This document shows, in pieces, positions 9,077 through 18,502 of a stretch of 64,000 nucleotides of DNA. The first letter of the stretch is position 1. Each line of letters starts with the position of its first letter. This DNA comes from Proteiniphilum saccharofermentans (GTDB lineage Bacteria > Bacteroidota > Bacteroidia > Bacteroidales > Dysgonomonadaceae). The notes beneath the pieces are model-generated. The model saw only the letters and a list, made by a program, of their open reading frames with translations. It was not told the origin of the DNA and did not search any database. Both the position numbers and the translations under genes were made by a program. Where the stretch lies: contig NZ_LT605205.1 of NCBI RefSeq assembly GCF_900095135.1, positions 2,604,001 through 2,668,000 on the forward strand, read 5' to 3'.

Positions 9077-10867
9077 TTACAACTCTTCCGATAATATTTT
9101 TTGTAAAAGATAGGTAGCATTAAGGTTTCGGGAAACACCGCGTTGTATTTTATAGCTGTACTGTTCCTCTTCGGAAAGAGATATCTCGAAACAATAATTT
9201 TGAAATGAACCGGGCGACCCATCCTCCAGTTTCGCCAGTTCCAGATCGTGGGTAGCAATAATCCCCGTTACCGACAATTCCGCCATTTTTTTCAGAAACA
9301 ATATTGAACCGTCGAGTTTATCTTTTGAGTTGGTTCCCTTTAACAACTCATCCAGTATGATCAATGTGTGCCGATGTGTCCGGCAATATCTGATCAACTC
9401 CCTCATCCTCTCCAGTTCAGCTTTGAAATAAGAGGTGCCCGATGAAAGGTCATCCGTATTGCGCATACTGCTGAACAGATGGAAAAGGGTAAAACTGAAT
9501 TTCACAGCACACACATTCATGCCGTTGACCGCCAGGATATAATTGGCTCCCAGTGTACGCAGGAACGTACTTTTTCCAGCCATATTGGCACCGGTGATGA
9601 TCAGAAACTGTTTTTTACTGATCAGGATATCATTGTCTACCCGTTTCTCTTTGGGTATGAACGGATGCCCCAATCCGGAAGCATCGACAAGCAAATCCAC
9701 ATCCTGCATGATTTCAGGTTGTACGAATTCTGGCAGATTGAACATATAAGTAGACTGTGACACCCTCGCCTCCATCTCAGACAAAGCACTGATCCATAAT
9801 TGGATATGATCCAGATAATTATCTTTCCACCGATAGAACTGCCGCAACAAAAACAGATCACGCAGGAAAAAACCATTAAGCAACACAAGGATATAGGCAT
9901 TATTACGCTGGTCAAATTTTTTCAGTAAGGAAGAAAGCTCTTTCAATGCTTCACGGGAGTTGTGGGTGCCGAACAGTTCCTCTTTTAAATCCCTGTTTTC
10001 TGCTGCATCGAAAGTTTCCTTATGCAAGATATCCAACAAGTCCGCATGGATCCTGGTATTTTTGTGCAGAAAGCCGATATCGGCACCCACTTTGTTCAGC
10101 GCCTTGTTAAAGGTCATCGGGACAAAAAGCTGTATCATAAACAAGGTGATAAATACCGACCAGGGCAGGACTCCCAACCAGGCCAACAGCATTGATCCCA
10201 ACGTGATGGCTATAGAGACATAAATGAGTACCAATCCTGTTCTGGAAGTCAACCGTGCACTGTTACCCTTGTGTTCACTGATCAGTCTGTAGTTATTCTT
10301 CTCTTCGTCAAATCCTTTACAGACAGCCATAAACTGGTGTCTGAAATCAACTTTCCCCACCAGCTCCGAAAGCGATTGCTGCCTTGCTGTGATAACCTCT
10401 TCATTGTCCGGAATTGAGCTCAGTTTTTCAGCCAGAATAGAACCGGCCTCATGCGTCACCGTCCTGTTGATCATGTGGTAAATGGAGTTCTCGCCGAAAA
10501 TATCCAAATCATAAGAATAGGGATGTTTTTTATTGATGAAGTGCTTCCCGTTATCGAAAGGAGTATAACTGCCCTCCAGAAAGCTGATCTCGTTGGCATA
10601 GACACTATGCAAGGCCATATAATAAGCCCTTCTCCGCAGATAATATTCATCCCACCTGTAAAGCAAAGAGAAAACTATCAGAGAGAAAGCTGCGGATGTA
10701 AAACAGAATGACCTGTCCCAACCCCATTGAAAGGCAGCGATCACAAGGAAAACAGCCGCAAGAAAAAACAAAAGTTTCAGGAAAGGAAATATCCTTAAAC
10801 GCGATTTTACTTTACCCAGCTCTATAGCGTTCTCTTCTATTTTCTTTTTATAATAATCCTTTTTCAT
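9077..10867 (-). CDS. MutS-related membrane ATPase
   Basis: About 596 residues with a C-terminal MutS domain V ATPase: Walker A TGANMAGKSTFLRTLG, Walker B LIILDELLKGTNSKD, then GIIATHDLELAKLED. The N-terminal half lacks the mismatch-recognition domains. It carries two pairs of hydrophobic helices instead (FLKLLFFLAAVFLVIAAF region and LVLIYVSIAITLGSM region), a pattern known from Bacteroidota MutS-like proteins of unknown role. It is not the housekeeping mismatch-repair MutS. The frame extends up to 10942, but a promoter box at 10932-10939 lies inside that extension, so the ATG at 10867 (MKKDYYKKKIEENAIELG) is chosen. It is divergent from proS. Confidence 0.82.
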   Translation of the reverse strand: MKKDYYKKKIEENAIELGKVKSRLRIFPFLKLLFFLAAVFLVIAAFQWGWDRSFCFTSAAFSLIVFSLLYRWDEYYLRRRAYYMALHSVYANEISFLEGSYTPFDNGKHFINKKHPYSYDLDIFGENSIYHMINRTVTHEAGSILAEKLSSIPDNEEVITARQQSLSELVGKVDFRHQFMAVCKGFDEEKNNYRLISEHKGNSARLTSRTGLVLIYVSIAITLGSMLLAWLGVLPWSVFITLFMIQLFVPMTFNKALNKVGADIGFLHKNTRIHADLLDILHKETFDAAENRDLKEELFGTHNSREALKELSSLLKKFDQRNNAYILVLLNGFFLRDLFLLRQFYRWKDNYLDHIQLWISALSEMEARVSQSTYMFNLPEFVQPEIMQDVDLLVDASGLGHPFIPKEKRVDNDILISKKQFLIITGANMAGKSTFLRTLGANYILAVNGMNVCAVKFSFTLFHLFSSMRNTDDLSSGTSYFKAELERMRELIRYCRTHRHTLIILDELLKGTNSKDKLDGSILFLKKMAELSVTGIIATHDLELAKLEDGSPGSFQNYCFEISLSEEEQYSYKIQRGVSRNLNATYLLQKILSEEL

Positions 10868-10931
10868 TTCTTCAGTAACAAATTCTTTTAATTTTTTATA
10901 AATGATGGATACAACAAAATTAAACTGTCGC

Positions 10932-10939
10932 CAAAGATA
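10932..10939 (-). promoter_or_regulatory. Promoter -7 box for the MutS-like gene
   Basis: On the minus strand this reads TATCTTTG, an exact TAnnTTTG match. It makes an upstream start at 10942 unlikely because transcription would begin downstream of it. Confidence 0.55.
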
Positions 10940-10990
10940 CAATTTTTTCGAGTTTCCACTTTGCTGCTTTCTACCTTACTACATTATTAT

Positions 10991-10998
10991 TATCTTTG
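10991..10998 (+). promoter_or_regulatory. Promoter -7 box for proS
   Basis: TATCTTTG matches TAnnTTTG. It predicts a leader of roughly 150 bases before the proS ATG at 11157, most of which is occupied by hairpin element A. Confidence 0.6.
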
Positions 10999-11017
10999 CA
11001 TCCGCAAACAAAATAAT

Positions 11018-11150
11018 GGAACATTTTCGTTAAACAAGAGCAGAACAACTGACAACAAACCGAAACCAAAGAACAAACTTGTTTGGATTTTGGTGAGGTG
11101 CGAAGGAAGACGACAAAGGCAACTCAAAACGATTAACAAAATTGAATTGT
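11018..11150 (+). repeat. Dispersed hairpin element A, in the proS leader
   Basis: Largest member of a family also present at 31633-31724 and 52615-52700. The core is a near-perfect palindrome at 11065-11094, ACCAAAgaaCAAACtt followed by GTTTGgatTTTGGT. Outside it, ATTTTCGTTAA near 11023 can pair with TTAACAAAAT near 11134, giving a nested long-range stem. The ends resemble the TTGAACGTTTTCGTTAAG and AATTGAAC ends of the other copies. Confidence 0.6.
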
Positions 11151-11156
11151 AACAAG

Positions 11157-12638
11157 ATGGCTAAAGAATTGAAGGAGCTTACGCCCCGCAGTAAAGATTA
11201 CTCTCAGTGGTACCTCGATTTAGTGATCAAGGCTGAGCTGGCAGAGAACTCCGCCGTGCGCGGTTGCATGGTAATCAAACCCTATGGTTATGCGATATGG
11301 GAAAAGATGCAACGTCAACTGGACGATATGTTCAAGGAAACAGGACATGTGAATGCCTACTTCCCGCTGTTCATTCCCAAGTCATTTCTTAGCCGTGAAG
11401 CCGACCATGTGGAAGGATTTGCCAAGGAGTGCGCCGTAGTGACTCACTACCGCCTGAAAAATGCTCCCGACGGCAGCGGTGTGGTGGTCGATCCCGAGGC
11501 AAAGCTCGAAGAGGAACTGATAGTACGACCCACTTCTGAAACCATTATCTGGAGCACCTACAAGAACTGGATTCAGTCCTATCGCGACCTGCCTATCCTT
11601 ATCAACCAGTGGGCCAATGTGGTGCGCTGGGAGATGCGTACGCGCCTCTTCCTCCGTACGGCCGAATTCCTCTGGCAGGAAGGTCACACCGCTCACGCCA
11701 CTAAGCAGGAAGCAATAGAAGAGGCAAAGCAGATGATCAATGTCTATGCCGAGTTTGCAGAGAAATATATGGCCATGCCGGTAGTGAAAGGGTTGAAATC
11801 GGAGTCCGAACGGTTCGCCGGCGCCATCGACACCTACACCATCGAAGCATTAATGCAGGACGGGAAAGCGCTGCAGTCAGGGACTTCCCACTTCCTGGGA
11901 CAGAATTTCGCCAAGGCGTTCGACGTACAATTCACCGACCAGAACGGAAAACGGGACTATGTATGGGCCACTTCATGGGGTGTTTCCACCCGTCTTATGG
12001 GTGCCCTGATCATGTCACACTCCGATGATAACGGATTGGTACTTCCTCCCAAGCTGGCACCTTATCAGGTGGTGATCGTCCCTATCTACAAGAACAGTGA
12101 GCAACTGCAACAGATCGATGAAAAGGTGGCAGGTATCGTACAACGATTGAAGGCTTTCGGTATCAGCGTGAAATATGATAATTCGGATAACAAGAAACCG
12201 GGATGGAAATTCTCGGAGTATGAACTAAAAGGGGTACCGGTGCGTCTTGCCATGGGTGGGCGTGACCTGGAGAACAACACCATCGAGGTAGCCCGCCGCG
12301 ATACCCTCACCAAAGAGACGTTGTCGTGTGACAATATTGAAACCCACATCAAGTCTCTGCTGGATGAAATGCAGGAAAATATCTATAAGAAGGCAGCCGA
12401 TTTCCGTGCTTCCCAAATCCGCAAAGTGAATTCATATGAAGAATTCAAAGTGGAGATCGAGAAAGGCGGATTCCTGCTCTGCCACTGGGATGGTACACCC
12501 GAAACGGAAGAACGCGTCAAAGAGGAGACCAAGGCTACTATCCGCTGTATCCCTCTCGATGGAGATAAGACACCCGGTAAGTGCATGGTGACCGGCAAGC
12601 CGTCGGCACAACGGGTACTCTTTGCACGGGCGTACTAA
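11157..12638 (+). CDS. proS: Prolyl-tRNA synthetase (short, eukaryote/archaeon-like type)
   Basis: Charges tRNA-Pro with proline in the cytoplasm. The 493-residue protein has class II motif 2 in [25 protein letters not shown] and the [13 protein letters not shown] segment. It then has motif 3 and the anticodon-binding domain ([11 protein letters not shown] onward), and a C-terminal zinc-binding-like domain ending in RVLFARAY. It lacks the YbaK-like editing insertion of the long bacterial type, as expected for the short form found in Bacteroidota. The frame opens at a TTG at 11142, but the ATG at 11157 starts the conserved [19 protein letters not shown]. It has a long leader with a strong hairpin (element A), which could mean leader-based control. 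Confidence 0.95.
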   Translation: MAKELKELTPRSKDYSQWYLDLVIKAELAENSAVRGCMVIKPYGYAIWEKMQRQLDDMFKETGHVNAYFPLFIPKSFLSREADHVEGFAKECAVVTHYRLKNAPDGSGVVVDPEAKLEEELIVRPTSETIIWSTYKNWIQSYRDLPILINQWANVVRWEMRTRLFLRTAEFLWQEGHTAHATKQEAIEEAKQMINVYAEFAEKYMAMPVVKGLKSESERFAGAIDTYTIEALMQDGKALQSGTSHFLGQNFAKAFDVQFTDQNGKRDYVWATSWGVSTRLMGALIMSHSDDNGLVLPPKLAPYQVVIVPIYKNSEQLQQIDEKVAGIVQRLKAFGISVKYDNSDNKKPGWKFSEYELKGVPVRLAMGGRDLENNTIEVARRDTLTKETLSCDNIETHIKSLLDEMQENIYKKAADFRASQIRKVNSYEEFKVEIEKGGFLLCHWDGTPETEERVKEETKATIRCIPLDGDKTPGKCMVTGKPSAQRVLFARAY

Positions 12639-12722
12639 AATCTGAAACTATTTTACTCAATAAGAGAATATTAGCACCTTTTAGTCCTTAGTTTTTAACT
12701 ATTAATTTTTCACTTCCTTTCT

Positions 12723-13628
12723 ATGGCAACAGTAAAAGACTGGATCTCTGCCTTTCGTCTACGAACGCTTTTTCTGGCTGTGGCGACTGTTGTCTTGGGA
12801 AGTGGACTGGCCTTGCATGAGGGGAATTTCAGTATAATAATTTTTGTACTCACTCTCCTGTTGGCCGTCTCCATTCAGATATTGGCCAACCTGGCAAACG
12901 ACCTGGGTGATTTCCAGAAAGGGACAGATACTACCGGTCGCAGGCAAGGGCCTGCACGTACCCTTCAGAGTGGCAAGATCTCTCCCCGGGCAATGAAAAG
13001 CGCTATCGTTGTCTTCTCCGCTATCTGTGTCATTACCGGTCTCTCTTTAATATTCAATATTATAGCATTTATCCCCCATGCTTCTGTTGCCATATTGATC
13101 GGCATCGGTGGTGCCAGCATCCTTGCAGCACTATTTTATACGTTGGGAAAGCATGCCTACGGCTATAAGGGTTGGGGCGACCTTTTGGCTTTTATATTCT
13201 TTGGCCCGGTACCGGTGATAGGTACCTACTTCCTTCATACGCACATACTCAGTTTTAAACCCGTCATGCCTGCCTTAGGGATTGGTTTGGTCAGCGCCAT
13301 GATATTAAATATTAACAACATGAGGGATATAGAGAACGACAGGGCTTCGGGTAAGATCACCCTTGCCGTTAAACTCGGTATCCGCAGGGCAAAAATGTAT
13401 CACGCCGGTTTGACCTTCGCCTCACTCCTTTGTTTTTTCGGGTATAACAGCATATATGAACCCTCTCCCTGGTTCCGGCACCTTTACCTGCTTGTTTTTC
13501 TTTTCCTGTTCAGGATACTGGACGACGTACGTCGGAAAGAAGGAGAGGCGTTAGATCCTTATCTGAAATTCACATCATTATCAGGATTTCTGCTTGCACT
13601 GTTGTTTACAGTATGTATCAATCTCTAA
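12723..13628 (+). CDS. menA: 1,4-dihydroxy-2-naphthoate polyprenyltransferase
   Basis: Integral membrane UbiA-family prenyltransferase that attaches the polyprenyl tail to DHNA in menaquinone synthesis. The first aspartate-rich motif is NLANDLGDFQKGTD, followed by GRRQGPARTLQSG as in MenA. The second is NNMRDIENDRASGKITLAVKLG. About eight to nine helices span 301 residues, the normal length. Other men genes are not present, so the pathway is split. It lies 84 bases after proS. The AT-rich spacer contains phrases such as TTAATTTTTCAC that recur before the M23 peptidase gene near 49.7 kb. Confidence 0.92.
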   Translation: MATVKDWISAFRLRTLFLAVATVVLGSGLALHEGNFSIIIFVLTLLLAVSIQILANLANDLGDFQKGTDTTGRRQGPARTLQSGKISPRAMKSAIVVFSAICVITGLSLIFNIIAFIPHASVAILIGIGGASILAALFYTLGKHAYGYKGWGDLLAFIFFGPVPVIGTYFLHTHILSFKPVMPALGIGLVSAMILNINNMRDIENDRASGKITLAVKLGIRRAKMYHAGLTFASLLCFFGYNSIYEPSPWFRHLYLLVFLFLFRILDDVRRKEGEALDPYLKFTSLSGFLLALLFTVCINL

Positions 13629-13664
13629 TGCGGGGAATAGTATAATGCGAAAAGGCTTCCACAA

Positions 13665-14336
13665 TTATTGCCCGCTTGTTTCCATGTAGTGGATGAGGCC
13701 GACAATCGATTCAATATCTTTAAAATCGACTTTATTCTCCTTGGTATATTTGTTATAAAGCGGCTTCTGTTTGTTGTAAATTTTTTTTAATTGCCCCATC
13801 GATGAAAAACTCTTCAATCCTTCTCCATTATCAAACCAATAAACCACAGAACTATTCACTTTGAAATCGTCGGGCAATTCCAATTGATAAATTTGACCAT
13901 CCCCTATCCAACTCGAATAGGTTGTGGCGGATGATGTTTGCGAAGTCCCACCAAAAGGAGCCGGTTTACCCGGAGGAATTATCCGGCATTTATACTGGAC
14001 AAGTAGTTTATATCCCTCTTGATTGATGACCTCTGCAAATTTTTTATTGTCAAGTAATACAAACTTTCGATCTTGTACAAAAACGGTATCCAGGTTATTC
14101 AATGTGATCTCCGCAAAAGCTAATTTCTGTCCGTTCTGATCAAAGATCATCTCTTCGGTAGCAGCGTTATAGTTGAGCAAAGCCGGATTTCTGGTACCAT
14201 CTTTCATCAATACAGTCCCCTTTGTGAATTCAGGCAATATATAATGGTATATCTCTTTTATACGCATCTGTGCACTTGCCAAAAAACAGACCGATATTAG
14301 GGAAATAAGCAAGATAGATTTATAGTTCATACGCAT
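13665..14336 (-). CDS. Secreted protein of unknown function
   Basis: A 223-residue protein that I do not recognise. It begins with a clear signal peptide (MRMNYKSILLISLISVCFLASA). The mature part has alternating beta-like segments such as GTVLMKDGTRNPALLNYN and MIFDQNGQKLAFAEITLNNLDTVFV. A Ser/Thr/Gly-rich stretch lies near GGTSQTSSATTYSS, and a Lys-rich C-terminal helical part contains KKIYNKQKPLYNKYTKEN. No lipobox, catalytic motif or membrane helix is visible beyond the signal. It converges on menA and is divergent from the HerA-like gene. A periplasmic or outer-membrane-associated role is the most that can be said. Confidence 0.7.
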   Translation of the reverse strand: MRMNYKSILLISLISVCFLASAQMRIKEIYHYILPEFTKGTVLMKDGTRNPALLNYNAATEEMIFDQNGQKLAFAEITLNNLDTVFVQDRKFVLLDNKKFAEVINQEGYKLLVQYKCRIIPPGKPAPFGGTSQTSSATTYSSWIGDGQIYQLELPDDFKVNSSVVYWFDNGEGLKSFSSMGQLKKIYNKQKPLYNKYTKENKVDFKDIESIVGLIHYMETSGQ

Positions 14337-14442
14337 AATACATTTAATGTGTTATTGATATCATAAAGGTATATGATATTTTTTGTATCACAAAAAATTT
14401 AACTCAATATCATAATTTCATTTTTCGTCTCAATTATTTCGT

Positions 14443-14450
14443 TAACTTTG
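14443..14450 (+). promoter_or_regulatory. Promoter -7 box for the HerA-like gene
   Basis: TAACTTTG matches TAnnTTTG, 30 bases before the ATG at 14481. It may drive the following ABC genes as well, since 16019-16038 is only an 18-base gap. Confidence 0.5.
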
Positions 14451-14480
14451 CCTGAATTACAAATTTAATAATTGTTTAAT

Positions 14481-16019
14481 ATGTTCGATAACAGCAAACG
14501 CGCCTTTATAGCTATTAACGACAATGCGGAAGTATGTCTTGTCCCCAAGATGGCAAACCGTCACGGCCTTATCACCGGTGCAACCGGTACCGGAAAGACA
14601 GTTACCCTGCAAACATTGTCTGAGACCTTCAGTGAGATGGGAGTGCCCGTGTTTGCTGCAGATATGAAGGGAGACCTATCCGGTGTGGCAAAAACAGGAG
14701 GTAACAAGGAGAGCGTCGCAAAGCGCGTAGACCAATATAACCTGCCCGAAAAAGGATTCGAATACAAGCCGTTTCCGGTACGTTTTTGGGACGTATTCGG
14801 CGAACAGGGGCATCCGGTACGGACTACCGTTACCTCTATGGGACCGCTGCTGTTGGAGCGTTTGCTGGATCTGAACGAGATTCAGGGAGCTATCCTCACT
14901 ATGGCTTTTCGTATCGCCGACGACAATGGCCTGCTGTTGATCGATCTCAAAGACTTGCAAAAGATATTGCAATATATCGGCGACAACCGGACACAGTTCA
15001 CCACCAAGTATGGGAATATCTCTCCGGCAAGTATAGGTGCTATTCAACGGGGATTGATCCGGCTCGAGAACGAAGGAGCCGATAAGTTTTTTGGTGAACC
15101 CGACCTGGAGATCACCGATTTCATCCAGACAGAGCAGGGCAAAGGGGTAATCAATATCCTCGCTGCCGATAAGCTGATGCGGTCGCCACGGGTATATACC
15201 ACTTTTCTGCTATGGTTACTCGACGACCTCTACGAAACACTTCCCGAGGTAGGTGACCTGGAAAAGCCCAAACTGGTCTTTTTCTTCGATGAAGCACACC
15301 TGCTATTCAATGATATGCCTGCATCACTACTCGAAAAAGTAGAGCAGATCGTCCGCCTGATCCGTTCCAAAGGCGTGGGTATTTATTTCTGTACCCAAAA
15401 TCCGGCAGATATCCCCCAAACTATCCTTGGCCAGCTCGGAAACCGTGTACAGCATGCGTTACGGGCCTACACGCCGAATGACCAGAAAGCTGTACGGGTA
15501 GCAGCCAACACTTTCCGTGCCAACCCCGCATTCGATACCGGTGAAGCCATAACCCAACTCAATACCGGGGAGGCACTCGTCTCGTTCCTCGACGAAAAAG
15601 GGGCTCCGCAAATGGTAGAGCGTGCCAATATCCTCCCTCCACAGGGACAGATAGGGCCGATAACGGTTGGCGAACGGGATCAGATGATCCGTAGTTCGCT
15701 GATTTACGGCGTATACGAAAAACTGATCGACCGGGAGTCAGCTTTTGAAATATTGTCTAAAAAAGAGGAGTTGCTCGAAGAAGAACGTCGTCTCGCTGCT
15801 GAAGAGAAAGAGCGTATCCGCCAGCAGAAAGAAGCCCAGAAGGCAGCACTCGAAGCAGAGAGGGCGAAGCGAGCCGCAGCACGGCAACGGAAAGCCGACC
15901 AGGGTTTCCTGGGAGATATCCTCACCCAGGTAGGGAAAAGCACTCAGCGGCAAATCAGTAACGAATTGGGAAGAACTATCACCCGCAGTATTTTCGGAGC
16001 GCTTTTCGGAAAGAAATAA
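14481..16019 (+). CDS. HerA-like ATPase/helicase, DUF853 family
   Basis: A 512-residue cytoplasmic P-loop ATPase of the HerA/FtsK superfamily (E. coli YjgR type). Walker A is [16 protein letters not shown] near residues 30-45 and Walker B is [12 protein letters not shown] near 270. A third conserved block is [32 protein letters not shown], of the sensor/arginine-finger type. The last 100 residues contain a highly charged coiled coil (about 425-475, [19 protein letters not shown]). Such proteins are thought to form hexamers on DNA, but the cellular role of this branch is not settled. The TTG at 14472 is in frame; the ATG at 14481 fits better with the promoter. No nuclease such as NurA is adjacent. 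Confidence 0.85.
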   Translation: MFDNSKRAFIAINDNAEVCLVPKMANRHGLITGATGTGKTVTLQTLSETFSEMGVPVFAADMKGDLSGVAKTGGNKESVAKRVDQYNLPEKGFEYKPFPVRFWDVFGEQGHPVRTTVTSMGPLLLERLLDLNEIQGAILTMAFRIADDNGLLLIDLKDLQKILQYIGDNRTQFTTKYGNISPASIGAIQRGLIRLENEGADKFFGEPDLEITDFIQTEQGKGVINILAADKLMRSPRVYTTFLLWLLDDLYETLPEVGDLEKPKLVFFFDEAHLLFNDMPASLLEKVEQIVRLIRSKGVGIYFCTQNPADIPQTILGQLGNRVQHALRAYTPNDQKAVRVAANTFRANPAFDTGEAITQLNTGEALVSFLDEKGAPQMVERANILPPQGQIGPITVGERDQMIRSSLIYGVYEKLIDRESAFEILSKKEELLEEERRLAAEEKERIRQQKEAQKAALEAERAKRAAARQRKADQGFLGDILTQVGKSTQRQISNELGRTITRSIFGALFGKK

Positions 16020-16037
16020 ATTCCCTATCCCACATCT

Positions 16038-17519
16038 ATGTATAAAATACTATTCAAACATTACCTGTTAAAGACATTTCGTTCACCCGGATATTACAAA
16101 AATCTGATAGTCAACATTTTTGTAGGGTTAACCGCGCTTTACTTTATAGTGATCCTGGTGATGATGGGCTTCATGCTTCCCAGGCTACTGGAAGAGATTG
16201 CTCCTCAGCAAGATGCTGCAGCAACATTCAACAGCATCATTATCTATGGTGTAATAGCCTTACTTATGATCCGTTATCTGATGCAACCGTTGAGCACGCT
16301 GAACATAGAGAATTACCAGGTATTGCCTATCAAAAGGGAAACACTGGTCAACTATCTCCTGCTGAAACCGCTATTCAACCCGCTGAATTATATAGTACTG
16401 TGTTTTGCTATCCCCTTCGCCATCACCGGAGTATATCCGGTTTACGAGGTAGCCGGAGCCTTCAGGTTTATCTTCGTCGTTATTTTCCTGATTTGGTTCG
16501 ATACTTTACTCGCTCCTTTCCTGAAACGCAAATTCAGCAATATCTTGTCAGGTACAATCGTATTTTTGGCTATTGGTGGAGTACTGGCAGGACTGGAGTA
16601 TTTCAACATTTTTTCCCTGTCCCAACTGTCTCAACAACTTTTCGATTTGGTGAGTAAAACCCCTCTTGTATGGATTTCTCTGCTTCTTCCCGTTCTATTG
16701 GCTTTTCTACTCAATAAACACTATTTTGCAAAAAATTATTATCCCGAGAATTTCGACAAAAAAGTAAAGAGGACAGAAAGCGATTCCGGAAAATTCACTT
16801 TCATGGAACGTTTCGGGAAGATAGGAGAAATCATCTCCCTGGAGATAAGATTGGTGCTCCGCCATAAGCGGACAAAGAGAACACTCTATACAGCACTCTT
16901 TTTCCTGCTGTACGGACTGCTGTTTTATCCCAATCCCATATATAGTAACAACCCCGGATGGTTACTTTTTGTGGCCATTTTTGTGACCGGAACAGGAATG
17001 CTGATATTTGGGCAGTGGATCATCAACTGGGATGGGGTCCATTTCGATTTTCTGATGACAAGGGATATAGACACTCAAACCTATATCAGGGCCAATTATT
17101 TCCTGATGCTCTCACTATGTATCGCTTCATTTATCGCAACTACACCCTACCTCTTCTTTGGCACCAAGATTATTATCTATCATTTGGTGGCACTGATCTA
17201 TAATGTGGGCGTCAATATATATGTATATCTTTTTGGAGCCACCTTCAATACCAAACGATTGGAACTCTCCCGGGGTAATTCCATGAATATGCAGGGAGTT
17301 AGTTACAAAAATTTTCTGGTGATGATTCCACTACTCGTAATCCCTATCACACTGGTTATGCTGTTCGATCTCTTCTCGGCAGCACATATAGCATTGATCA
17401 TTATCTCCCTGATGGGTTTGGCAGGCATCCTTTTCCGCGAACCACTCCTGAAGATTATAGAAAATCAATTCCTAAGAAGGAAGTATGCGCTTTGTGCAGG
17501 ATTCAGGAAGAAGGAGTAA
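16038..17519 (+). CDS. ABC transporter permease, DUF5687 family
   Basis: A 493-residue membrane protein with about 10-12 hydrophobic helices grouped in an N-terminal and a C-terminal set, separated by a cytoplasmic loop around FDKKVKRTESDSGKF (about residues 245-270). This matches Bacteroidota DUF5687 permeases, which are encoded beside an ABC ATPase, as here (17588-18364). Substrate and direction are unknown; by analogy with ABC-2 permeases, export is more likely. It follows the HerA-like gene by 18 bases, so one transcript is plausible. Confidence 0.8.
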   Translation: MYKILFKHYLLKTFRSPGYYKNLIVNIFVGLTALYFIVILVMMGFMLPRLLEEIAPQQDAAATFNSIIIYGVIALLMIRYLMQPLSTLNIENYQVLPIKRETLVNYLLLKPLFNPLNYIVLCFAIPFAITGVYPVYEVAGAFRFIFVVIFLIWFDTLLAPFLKRKFSNILSGTIVFLAIGGVLAGLEYFNIFSLSQLSQQLFDLVSKTPLVWISLLLPVLLAFLLNKHYFAKNYYPENFDKKVKRTESDSGKFTFMERFGKIGEIISLEIRLVLRHKRTKRTLYTALFFLLYGLLFYPNPIYSNNPGWLLFVAIFVTGTGMLIFGQWIINWDGVHFDFLMTRDIDTQTYIRANYFLMLSLCIASFIATTPYLFFGTKIIIYHLVALIYNVGVNIYVYLFGATFNTKRLELSRGNSMNMQGVSYKNFLVMIPLLVIPITLVMLFDLFSAAHIALIIISLMGLAGILFREPLLKIIENQFLRRKYALCAGFRKKE

Positions 17520-17587
17520 GCTGTTCCATTTTCTACCATTCCAAGGGATCAACAAATAATAAAAGAAAACGATAAGCAATAAAATAT

Positions 17588-18364
17588 ATGCAAGATCACG
17601 AAAACAGTTCAATGGAGCTCTCCGACACGCCTCCTCCCATACCGCAATCGGTAAATGAGACTAAAGAAATTATCACAGCCACAAACCTGAAGAAGATATA
17701 CCAGGGCATTACGGTGTTGGACATCCCTTTTATCAGGATTGGTAACGGAGAAAGTTTCGGACTGGTGGGTAACAACGGTGCAGGAAAGACCACCTTTTTC
17801 CGGTTGATCCTCGACCTGATCGAGGCTTCCTCAGGTGAAGTGATAGTCGATGGTGAGAAAGTAGCCCGTCGCGACGAATGGAAATCCAAGGTGGGGTCTT
17901 TTCTCGACGAGAGTTTCCTCATAGATTTCCTTACCCCCGAAGAATATTTCACCTTCACAGCTAAAGTATATAACAAATCGGAAGGCGATATAACCCTGTT
18001 CCTGGATTCGATGAAAGAGTTCTTTAACGGAGAGATACTGGGTTCCGGAAAACTGATCAGGGATCTCTCAAAAGGCAATCAGAAGAAAACGGGTATTGCC
18101 GCAGCACTGATCAGCGATCCACAAGTCCTGATCCTCGATGAACCGTTTACAGCCCTCGACCCCACTTCCCAGATCCGGTTAAAACGGATGCTCAATGAGC
18201 TGAGAACCAATAGAAAAATGACAATGCTGATCTCAAGTCACGATCTCAATCATGTGACCGAGGTATGCGAACGTATTGTGGTACTTGAGAAAGGGAATGT
18301 GGTGAGAGATATCCCGACAAGTGAAAACACCTTGAAAGAACTGGAATCTTATTTTGCAGTATAA
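17588..18364 (+). CDS. ABC transporter ATP-binding protein
   Basis: A 258-residue nucleotide-binding subunit with Walker A LVGNNGAGKTTFFR and the signature loop LSKGNQKKTGIAAAL, a degenerate LSGGQ with Lys for the second Gly, as common in ABC-2-type exporters. Walker B is VLILDEPFTALDPTSQ and the switch His is in LISSHDLNHVTEVCE. An N-terminal tail of about 28 residues rich in Pro and Glu precedes the domain. It pairs with the DUF5687 permease 68 bases upstream; together they should form an exporter with two copies of each subunit. Confidence 0.9.
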   Translation: MQDHENSSMELSDTPPPIPQSVNETKEIITATNLKKIYQGITVLDIPFIRIGNGESFGLVGNNGAGKTTFFRLILDLIEASSGEVIVDGEKVARRDEWKSKVGSFLDESFLIDFLTPEEYFTFTAKVYNKSEGDITLFLDSMKEFFNGEILGSGKLIRDLSKGNQKKTGIAAALISDPQVLILDEPFTALDPTSQIRLKRMLNELRTNRKMTMLISSHDLNHVTEVCERIVVLEKGNVVRDIPTSENTLKELESYFAV

Positions 18365-18443
18365 GCATACATCCAGCCTGTTACCATATTCCCCGATAGC
18401 GGATAAAACAGTGGTTTACGCTACTCAAAACGTATAAATATTA

Positions 18444-18451
18444 TATCTTTG
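18444..18451 (+). promoter_or_regulatory. Promoter -7 box for the DUF368 gene
   Basis: TATCTTTG matches TAnnTTTG. A TTG that could open the frame (18449) lies inside this box, so the ATG at 18503 is the start. Confidence 0.55.
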
Positions 18452-18502
18452 CAGCTGCAAAATAATGCAGGCATTGCAAGTAAAACAATAGTACAACAAG
18501 AA

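Noticed and set aside
11142-11156. TTG start giving proS five extra residues
   Set aside because: The TTG falls in the end of hairpin element A; the ATG at 11157 gives the conserved N-terminus.
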